A stretch of DNA of 64,000 nt from Sipunculus nudus (taxonomy: Eukaryota; Annelida; Sipuncula; Golfingiida; Sipunculidae): the NCBI GenBank assembly GCA_026874595.1, contig CM049312.1, forward strand, positions 71,518,929 through 71,582,928. Reading direction: 5' to 3'. Shown piece by piece: positions 1 through 15,200 of the stretch (its first letter is position 1; each line of letters starts with the position of its first letter). The notes beneath the pieces are model-generated. The model worked only from the letters and a program-made list of their open reading frames with translations, searched no databases and was not told the DNA's origin. The translations under genes and the position numbers were made by a program.

Positions 1-3000
1 AGGATATAGACAACAGATTTTAATACCAGAGCTCTTAGCCGGTATTAGAGCTCAAATCCTTATTCCAGACACTTCACCCAGGGATCCAGAACCTAATATC
101 AAAAGCTTCCTCGGGGAACCCAGATCCTTATACAATAGCAATCACCTCTGTGATATGGACACCAGGTCCTAATACTAGAGCTCTCACCTGGGATATTAGA
201 TTAGAGTCTACATCTGGGATACCAGGTTCCTATACGAGAGCGCCAACCCGGGATACTAGATACTAATACCAGAGGCCTCACACAGGATACCAGATCTTAA
301 TGCCATAGCCCTCAGCCGGAACACCAAATCCTAATATCATCGCCTTCATCCCGGATACCAAATCCTTTCCCAGACCAATCCCCCGGGATACAAAATCCGA
401 ATAGCAGAGCCCTTACCCGGGATACCAGATCCTAATACCAGTGCCCTCACCCGGGATACCAGACAAAAACACCATAGCCCTTACCCAGGATACCAGATAC
501 TAATACCATTGCCGTCACTCGGAATACCAGATTTTAATACCAGTGCCCTCACCGAGATACCAGATCCTAATACTAGAGCCCTCACCGGGGATACCAGATC
601 TTAATATCAGAGCTCTCACCCAGGATACCATATTCTAATACTAGCCGGTATTAGAGCTCAAATCCTTATTCCAGACACTTCACCCAGGGATCCAGAACCT
701 AATATCAAAAGCTTCCTCGGGGAACCCAGATCCTTATACAATAGCAATCACCTCTGGGATATGGACACCAGGTCCTAATACTAGAGCTCTCACCTGGGAT
801 ATTAGATTAGAGTCTACATCTGGGATACCAGGTTCCTATACGAGAGCGCCAACCCGGGATACTAGATACTAATACCAGAGGCCTCACACAGGATACCAGA
901 TCTTAATGCCATAGCCCTCAGCCGGAACACCAGATCCTAATATCATCGCCTTCATCCCGGATACCAAATCCTTTCCCAGACCAATCCCCCGGGATACAAA
1001 ATCCGAATACAAGAGCCCTCAAATGGGATACCAGATCCTAATAGCAGAGCCCTTACCCGGGATACCAGATCCTAATACCAGTGCCCTCACCCGGGATACC
1101 AGACAAAAACACTATAGCCCTTTCCCAGGATACCAGATACTAATACCAGTGCCGTCACTCGGAATACCAGATCTTAATACCAGTGCCCTCACCGAGATAC
1201 CAGATCCTAATACTAGAGCCCTCACCGGGGATACCAGATCTTAATATCAGAGCTCTCACCCAGGATACCATATTCTAATACTACAGCTCTCAGCCCGGGA
1301 TACCAGATACTCATACTAAAGGCCTCACCCAGTATACCAGATCTCTTCAGGAGCCCTCATCCGAGATATAAGATCCTAATACCAGAGATCTGACCTAGGA
1401 TACCAGATCGTAATACCAGAGCCTATCATACCTAAGATATTGGTTCCTAATCCAGTGTCCTGACCCGGGATGCTAGATCCTAATACCAGAAGCCTCACAC
1501 AGGATACCGGATCCCAATGCCAGAGCCCTCATCCGGGATTTTGGATCCTAATACCAGAACTCTTACCTAGGATACCAAACACTCATACTAGAGGCCTCGC
1601 CAGGCAAAACAAGATAGAAATACCAGAGTCCTCATCCGGGATACAAGTTTCTTTTACCAGAGACCTAACCCGATATGCCAAGGAAATCAGATCCTAATAT
1701 CAAAAGCTTCTCTGGGATACCAGATCCTTATACAACAGCCCTCACCTGTAGGATATAGACAACAGATTTTAATACCAGAGCTCTTAGCCGGTATTAGAGC
1801 TCAAATCCTTATTCCAGACACTTCACCCAGGGATCCAGAACCTAATATCAAAAGCTTCCTCGGGGAACCCAGATCCTTATACAATAGCAATCACCTCTGG
1901 GATATGGACACCAGGTCCTAATACTAGAGCTCTCACCTGGGATATTAGATTAGAGTCTACATCTGGGATACCAGGTTCCTATACGAGAGCGCCAACCCGG
2001 GATACTAGATACTAATACCAGAGGCCTCACACAGGATACCAGATCTTAATGCCATAGCCCTCAGCCGGAACACCAGATCCTAATATCATCGCCTTCATCC
2101 CGGATACCAAATCCTTTCCCAGACCAATCCCCCGGGATACAAAATCCGAATAGCAGAGCCCTTACCCGGGATACCAGATCCTAATACCAGTGCCCTCTAC
2201 CGGGATACCAGACAAAAACACCATAGCCCTTACCCAGGATACCAGATACTAATACCATTGCCGTCACTCGGAATACCAGATTTTAATACCAGTGCCCTCA
2301 CCGAGATACCAGATCCTAATACTAGAGCCCTCACCGGGGATACCAGATCTTAATATCAGAGCTCTCACCCAGGATACCATATTCTAATACTAGCCGGTAT
2401 TAGAGCTCAAATCCTTATTCCAGACACTTCACCCAGGGATCCAGAACCTAATATCAAAAGCTTCCTCGGGGAACCCAGATCCTTATACAATAGCAATCAC
2501 CTCTGGGATATGGACACCAGGTCCTAATACTAGAGCTCTCACCTGGGATATTAGATTAGAGTCTACATCTGGGATACCAGGTTCCTATACGAGAGCGCCA
2601 ACCCGGGATACTAGATACTAATACCAGAGGCCTCACACAGGATACCAGATCTTAATGCCATAGCCCTCAGCCGGAACACCAGATCCTAATATCATCGCCT
2701 TCATCCCGGATACCAAATCCTTTCCCAGACCAATCCCCCGGGATACAAAATCCGAATACAAGAGCCCTCAAATGGGATACCAGATCCTAATAGCAGAGCC
2801 CTTACCCGGGATACCAGATCCTAATACCAGTGCCCTCACCCGGGATACCAGACAAAAACACTATAGCCCTTTCCCAGGATACCAGATACTAATACCAGTG
2901 CCGTCACTCGGAATACCAGATCTTAATACCAGTGCCCTCACCGAGATACCAGATCCTAATACTAGAGCCCTCACCGGGGATACCAGATCTTAATATCAGA

Positions 3001-5110
3001 GCTCTCACCCAGGATACCATATTCTAATACTACAGCTCTCAGCCCGGGATACCAGATACTCATACTAAAGGCCTCACCCAGTATACCAGATCTCTTCAGG
3101 AGCCCTCATCCGAGATATGAGATCCTAATACCAGAGATCTGACCTAGGATACCAGATCGTAATACCAGAGCCTATCATACCTAAGATATTGGTTCCTAAT
3201 CCAGTGTCCTGACCCGGGATGCTAGATCCTAATACCAGAAGCCTCACACAGGATACCGGATCCTAATGCCAGAGCCCTCATCCGGGATTTTGGATCCTAA
3301 TACCAGAACTCTTACCTAGGATACCTAACACTCATACTAGAGGCCTCGCCAGGCAAAACAAGATAGAAATACCAGAGTCCTCACCCGGGATACAAGTTTC
3401 TTTTACCAGAGACCTAACCCGATATGCCAAGGAAATCAGATCCTAATATCAAAAGCTTCTCTGGGATACCAGATCCTTATACAACAGCCCTCACCTGTAG
3501 GATATAGACAACAGATTTTAATACCAGAGCTCTTAGCCGGTATTAGAGCTCAAATCCTTATTCCAGACACTTCACCCAGGGATCCAGAACCTAATATCAA
3601 AAGCTTCCTCGGGGAACCCAGATCCTTATACAATAGCAATCACCTCTGGGATATGGACACCAGGTCCTAATACTAGAGCTCTCACCTGGGATATTAGATT
3701 AGAGTCTACATCTGGGATACCAGGTTCCTATACGAGAGCGCCAACCCGGGATACTAGATACTCATACCAGAGGCCTCACACAGGATACCAGATCTTAATG
3801 CCATACCCCTCAGCCGGAACACCAGATCCTCATATCATCGCCTTCATCCCGGACACCAAATCCTATTCCCAGACCAATCCCCCGGGATACAAAATCCGAA
3901 TACAAGAGCCCTCAAATGGGATACCAGATCATAATAGCAGAGCCCTTACCCGGGATACCAGATCCTAATACCAGTGCCCTCACCCGGGATACCAGACAAA
4001 AACACCATAGCCCTTACCCAGGATACCAGATACTAATACCAGTGCCGTCACTCGGAATGCCAGATTTTAATACCAGTGCCCTCACCGAGATACCAGATCC
4101 TAATACTAGAGCCCTCACCGGGGATACCAGATCTTAATATCAGAGCTCTCACCCAGGATACCATATTCTAATACTACAGCTCTCAGCCCGGGATACCAGA
4201 TACTCATACTAAAGGCCTCACCCAGTATACCAGATCTCTTCAGGAGCCCTCATCCGAGATATAAGATCCTAATACCAGAGATCTGACCTAGGATACCAGA
4301 TCGTAATACCAGAGCCTATCATACCTAAGATATTGGTTCCTAATCCAGTGTCCTGACCCGGGATGCTAGATCCTAATACCAGAAGCCTCACACAGGATAC
4401 CGGATCCCAATGCCAGAGCCCTCATCCGGGATTTTGGATCCTAATACCAGAACTCTTACCTAGGATACCTAACACTCATACTAGAGGCCTCGCCAGGCAA
4501 AACAAGATAGATATACTAGAGTCCTTATCCGGGATACAAGTTTCTTTTACCAGAGACCTAACCCGATATGCCAAGGAAATCAGATCCTAATATCAAAAGC
4601 TTCTCTGGGATACCAGATCCTTATACAACAGCCCTCACCTGTAGGATATAGACAACAGATTTTAATACCAGAGCTCTTAGCCGGTATTAGAGCTCAAATC
4701 CTTATTCCAGACACTTCACCCAGGGATCCAGAACCTAATATCAAAAGCTTCCTCGGGGAACCCAGATCCTTATACAATAGCAATCACCTCTGGGATATGG
4801 ACACCAGGTCCTAATACTAGAGCTCTCACCTGGGATATTAGATTAGAGTCTACATCTGGGATACCAGATTCCTATACGAGAGCGCCAACCCGGGATACTA
4901 GATACTAATACCAGAGGCCTCACACAGGATACCAGATCTTAATTCCATAGCCCTCAGCCGGAACACCAGATCCTAATATCATCGCCTTCATCCCGGATAC
5001 CAAATCCTATTCCCAGACCAATCCCCCGGGATACAAAATCCGAATACAAGAGCCCTCAAATGGGATACCAGATCCTAATAGCAGAGCCCTTACCCGGGAT
5101 ACCAGATCCT
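1..5110 (+). repeat. Higher-order repeat block A: 1,143-bp units alternating with 606-bp shortened units
   Basis: The junction motif AGCCGGTATTAGAGCTC occurs at 37, 643, 1786, 2392, 3535 and 4679. The spacings are therefore 606, 1143, 606, 1143 and 1144 bp. A composite of 1,749 bp (606 plus 1,143) is present twice, followed by a plain 1,144-bp unit and a partial one that loses similarity near 5,110. In the short units the sequence passes directly from an ATTCTAATACTA monomer into GCCGGTATTAG, so about 537 bp of the long unit is missing. Copies are nearly identical, which implies recent amplification. Confidence 0.93.
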
Positions 5111-8100
5111 AAAACTAGATCTCTCAGTCCGGGAAACCAGATACTGATACTATAGATCTAACACGAGATGCCAGAACCATATCCCAGAGCTCTCACCTTT
5201 TGATAACAGATCCTAATGCTAGAACCCTCATCTAGGATACCAGACTTCTCATACCAGACCCCTCTGCTGGTATATGAGTCCCAGTGCCAAAACTTTCACC
5301 TTGGATACGTGATCAGAATTCCTTGGCCCTCACCCGGGATACGGGATCCTAATAAAAGACCTCTTATCTGGGATCCCAGATCCTAATACCAGAGCCTGCA
5401 CCCAGGGCACGAGATCCTAAAACCGCAGCCCTTACCAAGGATACCAGATGCTAATACCAGAGCTCTCAGCCGGGATGCCAATTCCTAATATCAGAACCAT
5501 CACCTTAGATACCAGATCCTAATACCAGTGCCTTTACAAAGGATACCAGATCTTAATGCGAGAGCCCTCACCCGGGATACCAAATCTTCATACCACAGCC
5601 CTCACCCGGAATACCAGATCCTTATATCAGAGATATCCCAAAGATTCCCGATCCTTTGCCACGACCCCTCACCCGAGATACCAGAGACTGATACTACAGA
5701 CCTCAGCCGAGATACCAGATCCTAATGCCTGAACCCTTATCCGGAATACCAGATGTCTAATACCAGAACCCTCACCAGGGAATCCAGATCCTAATACCTT
5801 AGCCCTCACCCGGGAAACCAAATCTTAATTCCAGAGACTTTACCCAGGAATCCAGAACCTAATATCAAAAGCTTCCCCGGGGAACCCAGATCCATATACA
5901 ATAGCCATCACCTCTGGGATATGGACACCAGGTCCTAATACTAGAGCCCTCACCTGGGATATTAGATCCTAATACCAGGTCCTAATACTAGAGCCCTCAC
6001 CTGGGATATTAGATCCTAATACCAGAGTCCTAACCCGGGATACCAGATCCTAAAATCAGGACTATTACCGTGGATACAAATTCCTAATACCAGAGCCCTC
6101 ACCCGGGATATTAGATTCTCATACCAGAGACCTCACCGGGATACCAGATCCAAATAATAGAGTCTTCATCCGGGACTTTTATACCAGAGCCCCAACCCGG
6201 GATACTAGATCCTAATACCAGAGGCCCCAAAGAGGATTCCAGATCTTAATGCCAGAGCCCTCGACCGGGATACCAGGGCCAAATACCAGAGTCCTCTTTC
6301 GGGATACCAAATCTTTATACCACAGCCCTCACCGGGAAACCAGATCCTTATATCAGAGATATCACCCATAATTTCCTTTCCTTATGCCTGTATCCTCGCC
6401 CGGGACACCAGCGACTGATACTACAGACCTTAGGAGGGATACCAGATCGTAATACCTGAAATATCATCCGAAATACCAAATTTATCATACCAGAGCCCTA
6501 ACCCTGGATACTATACCCTTTACCAAGGATACCAGACCTTAATGCTTGAGCCCTCACCCGGAAGCCAGGTCCTAATACGAGAGCCCTCACGCGGGATACC
6601 AAATCCTCATACCACAGACCTCAGCCGGGATATTAGATCCTTATATCTGAACCCTAATCCGGAATACCAGATTTCTCATACCAGATCCCTCACCAGGGAT
6701 TCCAGATTATAATACCTGAGCCCTCGCCCGGGAAACCAAATCCCAATTTCAGAGGCCTCACCCAGGAAACCAGATCCTAATATCAAAGCTTCACCCGGGA
6801 TACCAGATCCGTATACAAGAGCCATCACCTCTGGGATATGGACACCCTGTCCAGATAACAGAGGCCACACCTGGGATATTAGATCCTTATTCCAGGGTCC
6901 TAGCCCGGGATACCAGATCCTCATATCAGAACCATCACCGTGGATACCAGATCCTAATACCAGAGCCCTCACCCGGTATACCAGGCCCTAATACCAGATC
7001 CCTTACCCTGGATACCAGCTCCTCATACTAGATCTTTCATTCCGGAATACCAGATACTGATACTAGAGCCCTCACCCGAGATGCAAGATCCATATCCACG
7101 ACCTATCATCTGGGATACCAGATATCTCATACCAGAGCTCTCTCCCGGCGTTCCAGCTCCAAAAACCTGTGACCTCAATCCTCAAACCAGATCCTTATTC
7201 CAGGGCTCTCGACCAGGAAGATATATCGTAATACCAGGGCCTTCACCAAGGATATCAGATCCGAATACCAGAGCACTTAACCGGAACACCAGATCGTAGC
7301 CTTCACCCCGGATACCAAATCCTAATTCCAGAGTCCTCAACCAGGGTACCAAATCCTAATATCAGAGCCCTCACCCTGGATACCAGAGCCTAACACTGGA
7401 CCTTTTACCAAGGATACCATATCTTAATGCCAGAGCTCTCACCTGGGAAGCCAGGTCCTAATACCAGAGCCCTGACCCGGGATACTAAATCCTCATACCA
7501 CAGCCCTCATCCGGGATACCAGATCTTTATATCAGAGATATCACCCAGGATACCAGATCCTAATACCAGAGCCCTCTCCCGGGAAACCAAATCCCAATTC
7601 CAGAGCCTCACCAGGGATTTCGTATCCTAATACAAAAGCCTCAGCCCGGGATATTAGATCCTAATACCAGAGACCTCACACAGGATACCGGATCTCATTG
7701 CCAGAGCCTTCACACGGGATACCAGACCCTAATACAAGAGCCCTTACCCAGGTTACCAGATCCTAATACTAGATCTCTTAGTCCAGAATACCAGATACTG
7801 ATATCAGAGTCTTCATCTAGGATAACAGATCCTAATATCAGAACCTCCACCCAGGATATCAGATCCTACCGCCAGTCACCTCACTCGGGATATTAGTTCC
7901 TAATACTACAGCCCTCTTCCGGGACACCGGATTTTAATACCAGAGCCCTTACCCGGGAAACCAGATCCTAAAACCAGATCTCTCATTCCGGGATACCAGA
8001 TACTGATACTAGAGGCCTCACCTGGGATATCAGATTTTACATACCAGAGCTCTCTGCTGGTATATGAGTCTCAGTACCATAACTCACCTGGGATACGTGA

Positions 8101-9230
8101 TCAGAAAACCTGGGCCCTCACACGGGATGCCTAATCCTAATATCAGGGCCCACACAAAGGATCACAGATCCTAATACCAGAGACCTCACCAAGGATGCCA
8201 GATCCTCATACCAGAGCCCTCTGCTGGTATATGAGTCTCAGTACCAAAACTCATGTGGGATACATGATCAGAAAACCTGGGCCCTTGCACGGGATACCTT
8301 ATCCTAATATCAGAGCCCTCACAAAGGATCACAGATCCTAATACCAGAGACCTCACCAAGGATGCCAGATCTGAATACCAGCGCCCTCACCCAGGATACC
8401 AGATCCTAATACCAGAACTCTCACCCGGAACACCAGTACCTAATATTAAAGCCTTTACCCGGGATACCAAATCCTAATACCAGAGCCCTCACCCGGAATA
8501 CCAGATTCGAATATCAGTGGCCTAACCCGTGACATCAGATCCTAGAAACCTCACCTGGGATACCAGATTTCTCAGACCAGAGACTTATACCAGAGCCGTC
8601 ACTCGGGATACAAGATTCTCATACCAGTGCCCTCACCCGGGATACCAGATCCTAATACTAGAGCCCTCACCGGGGATACCAGATCCTAATATCGGAGCCC
8701 TCACAAAGGATACCAAATCCTAATACCAGAGACCTCACAAAGGATACCGGATCTGAATGCCAAGGCCCTCACCCGGAATACCAGACCAAATACCAGACCC
8801 ATTTGTCAGCAATACCAGATCTTTATGCCAGGGCCCTTACCCGGGAAACAAGATCCTTATACAAGAGCTATCACCCAAGATACCAGATTCTAAAACCAGA
8901 ACCCTCTTCAGGGATACCAGGTCCTAATATCAGAGCCTTCACCCAGGATATTAGATATCACACGGGATACCAGACACTACCAGAAACCCCACCTGGAATA
9001 CCAGATTTTTCTCATACCAGAGACTTAAACTGGGAAACTAGATCTTTATTCCAGGGCTCTCGATCAGGAAACTAGATCGTTATACCAGAGCCCTCTCAAA
9101 GGTTTTCAGATCCTATTACCTTAGCCCTTAAACGGAACACAAGATCTTTATATCATAGTCTTCACCCCGGATACCAAATCCTAATACCAGAGCCCTCAAC
9201 TGGGATACCAGATCCGAATATCGGAGGCCT
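5111..9230 (+). repeat. Irregular satellite segment without a clear higher-order period
   Basis: This segment consists of the same 34-bp monomer family, but the monomers are diverged and I could not find a long period. Local duplications are visible, for example the module with CTCTGCTGGTATATGAGTC at about 8,052 and again at about 8,219, roughly 168 bp apart (five monomers). No gene is seen. Open frames at 7,081-7,630 and 8,529-9,075 (plus strand) and 6,676-6,972 (minus strand) read the repeat itself. Confidence 0.85.
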
Positions 9231-12200
9231 CAGCCGGATACGAAATACTAATGCCAAGAGCCCTCACCTACGATAGCAGATCCTAATACAAGAGCTCTCA
9301 GCCGGGATACCAAATCCTTATGCCAGAGCTTTCACCCTGGATACCAGATCCTAATAGCAGAGCCCTTACAGGGATACCAGATCCTAAAGCCAGAGACCTC
9401 AATTGGGATACCAGATCCGCATATCGGAGGCCTCAGCCGGAATACCAATTCCTAATGCCAGAGCCCTCACCTACGATACCAGATCCTTATATCATAGGCT
9501 TCACATCGGATACGATATACTAATACCAGAGCCCTTAACCGGGTTACAAGATCCTAATTCCAGAGCTCTCAGCCGGGATACCAAATCCTTATGCCAGAGC
9601 CTTCACCCGGGATACCAGATCCTAATAGCAGAGCCCTTACCCGGGATACCAGATTCTAAAGCCAGAGCCCTTACCCGGGATACCAGTTCCTAATACCAGA
9701 ACCCTCACCTTCGATATCAGATCCATATTCAAGAACCCTATCACGGGATACCAGATCCTCATACGTATTTGGTATGAGTCAGAGTACCAAAACGCTCACC
9801 TGGGATACGTGATCAGAATACCTGGGCCCTCACATGGGATGTCAGACTCTTATACCAGTGCCGTCACTCGGAATACAAGATCCTCATACCAGTGCCCTCA
9901 CCCGGGATACCAGATCCTAATACTAGAACCCTCACCGGGATACCAGATCCTAATATCAGAGCCCTCACAAAGAATACCAAATCCTTATACCAGAGACTTC
10001 ACCAAGGATACCGGATCTGAATGCCAAGGACCTCACCCGGTAAACCTGGTATCCCGGGTGAGGGCACTGGTATGAGGATCTGGTATTAGAATACCAGAGC
10101 CCTCACCCGGGGTACTCAATCCTTATACCACAGCCCCAATCCGGGATTCCATATCTTTATATCAGAGATATCACCCAGAATACCAAATCCTTTTACCAGA
10201 GCCCTCACCCGGGAAGCCAAATCCCAATGCCAGAGCCTTCACCCAGGAAACCAGATTCTAATATCAAAAGCTTTACCCGGGATACCAGATTTTTATATCA
10301 GAGATATCATTCAGGATACCAGATCCTTATTTCAGCCCGCTTACCAGGGATACCAGACACTGATACTACGGACCTCAGCCGGGATACCAGATTCAAATAC
10401 CTGAACCCTAATCCGGAGTACAAGATTTCTCAAACCAGAGCCCTCACCAGGTATTTCAAATCATAATACCTGAGCCATCAAGCGGGAAACCAAATCCCAA
10501 TTCCAGAGCCTTCACCCAGGATACCAGATCCTAATACAAGAGCAATCACCTCTGGGATATGGACACCAGGTCCCAATACTAGATATCTCAGTCTGGATTA
10601 CCAGATATTGATAAAAGAGTCTTCATCTAGGATAACATATCCTTATCCCAGCCCCCTCGCCCGAGATACCAGAGACTGATACTACAGACCTCAGCCGGGA
10701 TACCAGATCCTAATACCTGAACCGAATCCGGAGTACCAGGTTTTTCATACCAGAGCCCTTACCAGGGTTTTCAGATCCTAATACCAGAACCCTTAACCGG
10801 AACACCAGATCCTAATATCATTGCCTTCACCCCGGATACCAATTCCTAATACCAAAGCCCATAACTGGGATACCAGATCCGAATATCAGAAGCCTCAGCC
10901 GGAATACCAAATCCTTATGCCAGATCCCTCACCTAGGATACCAGATCCTAATATCATAGCCTTCATGCCGGATACGAAATACTAATACCAGAGCCCTCAA
11001 CCGGGATACCAGATCCTAATACCAGAGATCTAAGCCGGGATACCAAATCCTAATGCCAGAGCCCTCACCCGGGATACCAGATCCTAATACCAGAGCCCTA
11101 CCCTGGATACCAGATTCTAAAGCCAGAGCCCTCACCCGGGATAGCAGTTTCTAATACCAGAGTCCTAACCCGGGATACTAGATCCTAAAAACAGAAACCT
11201 TACCGTGGCTTCCAGGTCCTAATTCCAGAGACCTCACCCTGGATACTAGGCTCCTAAAACTTGAGCCCTCTACAGGTAACCATATCCTAATTCCAGCGCT
11301 ATCGACAAGAAAACTAGATCGTAAAACCAGAGGCTTCACCCGAGATACTAAACCCTTATACAAGAACCATCACATGGGATACCATACCCTTATACCAGAG
11401 CCCTCACCGAGGATACTAGATCTTTACTCAACAGCCATCACACGGGTTACAAGATCCTTATTCAAAAGCTGGCAGCCGTGATACAAAATCCTTATCCCAG
11501 AAAATCACGCGGTATAACAGATACTAACACCAGATCCCTTATCACTGATTCTAAATCCTAATACCAGAGCATTCACCAAGGATACCGGATTCTAATGCCA
11601 GAGCCCTCACCCGGGATACCAGATCCTAATACCAGAGTTCTTACTAGGGATACAAGATACTACTACTACAGGCCTCACCCGGGATGCCAGATCCATATCC
11701 CAGAGCTCTCTACCGGGACTTCAGATCCTATACCCAGAATCCTTACCCGGGATACCAGATTATAATACCAGAGCCGTAAACCGGGATACCAGATCCAAAT
11801 ACCAGAGCTCTCAGCCGGGATACCAAATCCTTATGCCAGAGCTTTCACCCGGGATACCAGATCCTAATAGCAGAGCCCTTACCCGGAATACCAGATTCTA
11901 AAGCCAGAGCCCTTAACTGGGATACCAGATCCGAATATCCGAGGCCTCAGCCGGAATACCAAATCCTAATGCCAGAGCCCTCACCTACGATACAAGATCC
12001 TTATATCATAGGCTTCACACCGGATACGATATACTAATACCAGAGCCCTTAACCGGGTTACAAGATCCTAATAACAGAGCTCTCAGCCGGGATACCAAAT
12101 CCTTATGCCAGAGAATTAACCCGGGATACCAGATCCTAATAGCAGAGCCCTTACCCGGGATACCAGATTCTAAAGCCAGAGCCCTTACCGGGATACCAGT

Positions 12201-15200
12201 TCCTAATACCAGAGCCCTCATCTTGGATATCAGATCCATATTCCAGAACCCTATCACGGGATACCAGACCTCATACCGGAGCCCTCTGCTAGTGTATGAC
12301 TCCGAGTACCAAAACACTCACCTGGGATACGTGATCAGAATACCTGGGCCCTCACATGGGATACCAGACTTTTATACCAGTGCCGTCACTCGGAATACAA
12401 GATCCTCATACCAGTGCTCTCACCCGGGATACCAGATCCTAATATCTGAGCCCTCACAAAGAATACCAAATCCTTATACCAGAGACCTCACCAAGGATAC
12501 CGGATCTAAATGCCAAGGACCTCACCCGTGAAGCCAGGTTCTAATACCAGAGCCCTCACACGGGTTACTAAATCCTTATACCACAGCCGTCATCCGGGAT
12601 TCGTTATCTTTATATCTGAGATATCACCCAGGATACCAGATCCTTATACCAGAGCCCTCACCCCGGAAGCCAAATCCCAATGCCAGAGCCTTCACTCAGG
12701 AAACCAGATTCTAATATCAAAAGCTTTACCCGGGATACCAGATTTTTATATCAGAGATATCATTCAGGATACCAAATCCTTATTTCAGCCCGCTTACCAG
12801 GGATACCAGACACTGATACTACGGACCTCAGCCGGGATACCAGATTCAAATACCTGAACCCTCATCCGGAGTACAAGATTTCTCAAACCAGAGCCCTCAC
12901 CAGGTATTTCAAATCATAATACCTGAGCCATCTAGCGGGAAACCAAATCCCAATTCCAGAGCCTTCACCCAGGAAACCAGATCCTAATATCAAAAGCTTC
13001 TTCCGGGATACCAGATCCTAATACAAGAGCCAACACCTCTGGAATATGGACACCAGGTCCTAATACTAGATATCTCAGTCTGGATTACCAGATATTGATA
13101 CCAGAGTCTTCATCTAGGATAACATATCCTTATCCCAGCCCCCTCGCCCGAGATACCAGAGACTGATACTACAGTTCTCAGCCGGGATACCAGATCCTAA
13201 TACCTGAACCGGATCCGGAGTACCAGGTTTTTCATACCAGAGCCCTTACCAGGGATTTCAGATCCTAATACCAGAGCCCTTAACCGGAACACCAGATCCT
13301 AATATCATTGCCTTCACCCCGGATACCAATTCCTAATACCAAAGCCCATGACTGGGATACCAGATCCGAATATCAGAAGCCTCAGCCGGAATACCAAATC
13401 CTTATGCCAGATCCCTCACATAGGATACCAGATCCTAATATCATAGCCTTCATACCGGATACGAAATACTAATACCAGAGCCCTCAACCGGGATACCAGA
13501 TCCTAATACCAGAGATCTCAGCCGGAATACCAAATCCGAATGCCAGAGCCCTCACCCGGGATACCAGATCCTAATATTAGAGCCCTACCCTGGATACCAG
13601 ATTCTAAAGCCAGAGCCCTCACCCGGGATAGCAGTTTCTAATACCAGAGTCCTAACCCGGGATACTAGATCCTAAAAACAGAAACCTTACCGTGGCTTCC
13701 AGGTACTAATTCCAGAGACCTCACCCTGGATTCCAGCTCCTATCTTAAGCCCTCTACAGGTAACCATATCCTAATTACAGCGCTATCGACCAGGAAACTA
13801 GTTCGTAAAACCAGAGGCTTCATCCGACATACTAAACCCTTATACAAGAACCATCACATGGGATACCAGACCCTTATACCAGAGCCCTCACCGAGGAAAC
13901 TAGATCTTTACTCAACAGCCTTCACACGGGTTACAAGATCCTAATTCAAAAGCTGGCAGCCGTGATACAAAATTCTAATCCCAGAAAATCACCCGGGATA
14001 ACAGATACTAACACCAGATCCCTTATCACTGATTCTAAATCCTAATACCAGAGCATTCACCAAGGATACCGGATTCTAATGCCAGAGCCCTCACCCGGGA
14101 TACCAGATCCTAATACCAGAGTTCTTACTAGGGATACAAGATACTACTACTACAGGCCTCACCCGGGATGCCAGATCCATATCCCAGAGCTCACTACCGG
14201 GACTTCAGATCCTAAAACCAGAACCCTTACCCGGGATACCAGATTATAATACCAGAGCCCTCAACCGGGATACCAGATCAAAAATACCAGAACTCTCAGC
14301 CGGTATACCAAATCCTTATGCCAGAGCTTTCACCCGGGATACCAGATCCTAATAGTAGAGCCCTTACCCGGGATACCAGATTCTAAAGCCAGAACCCTCA
14401 ACTTGGTTACCAGATCCGAATATCCGAGGCCTTAGCCGGAATACCAAATCCTAATGCCAGAGCCCTTACCTACGATACCAGATCCTTATATCATAGGCTT
14501 CACACTGGATACGATATACTAATACCAGAGCCCTCAACCGGGTTACAAGATCCTAATACCAGAGCTCCTAGCCGGGATACCAAATACTTATGCCAGAGCC
14601 TTCACCCGGGATACCAGATCCTAATAGCAGAGCACTTACCCGGGATACCAGATTCTAAAGCCAGAGCCCTTACCGGGATACCAGTTCCTAATACCATAGC
14701 CATCACCTTCGATATCAGATCCATATTCAAGAACCCTATCACGGGATACTAGATCCTCATACCGGAGCCCTCTTCTGGTGTATGAGTCCGAGTACCAAAA
14801 CACTCACCTGGGATACGTGATCAGAATACCTGGGCCCTCACATGGGATTCCAGCCTCTTATACCAGTGCCGTCACTCGGAATACAAGATCCTCATACCAG
14901 TGCCCTAACCCAGGATACCAGATCCTAATATCAGAGCCCTCACAAAGAATACCAAATCCTCATACCAGAGACCTCACCAAGGATACCGGATCTGAATGCC
15001 AAGGACCTCACCCGTGAAGCCAGGTTCTAATACCAGAGCCCTCACCCGGGTTACTAAATCCTCATACCACAGCCCTCATCTGGGATTCCATATCTTTATA
15101 TCAGAGATATCACCCAGGATTCCAGATCCTTTTACCAGAGCCCTCACCCGGGAAGCCAAATCCCAATGCCAGAGCCTTCACCCAGGAAACCAGATTCTAA

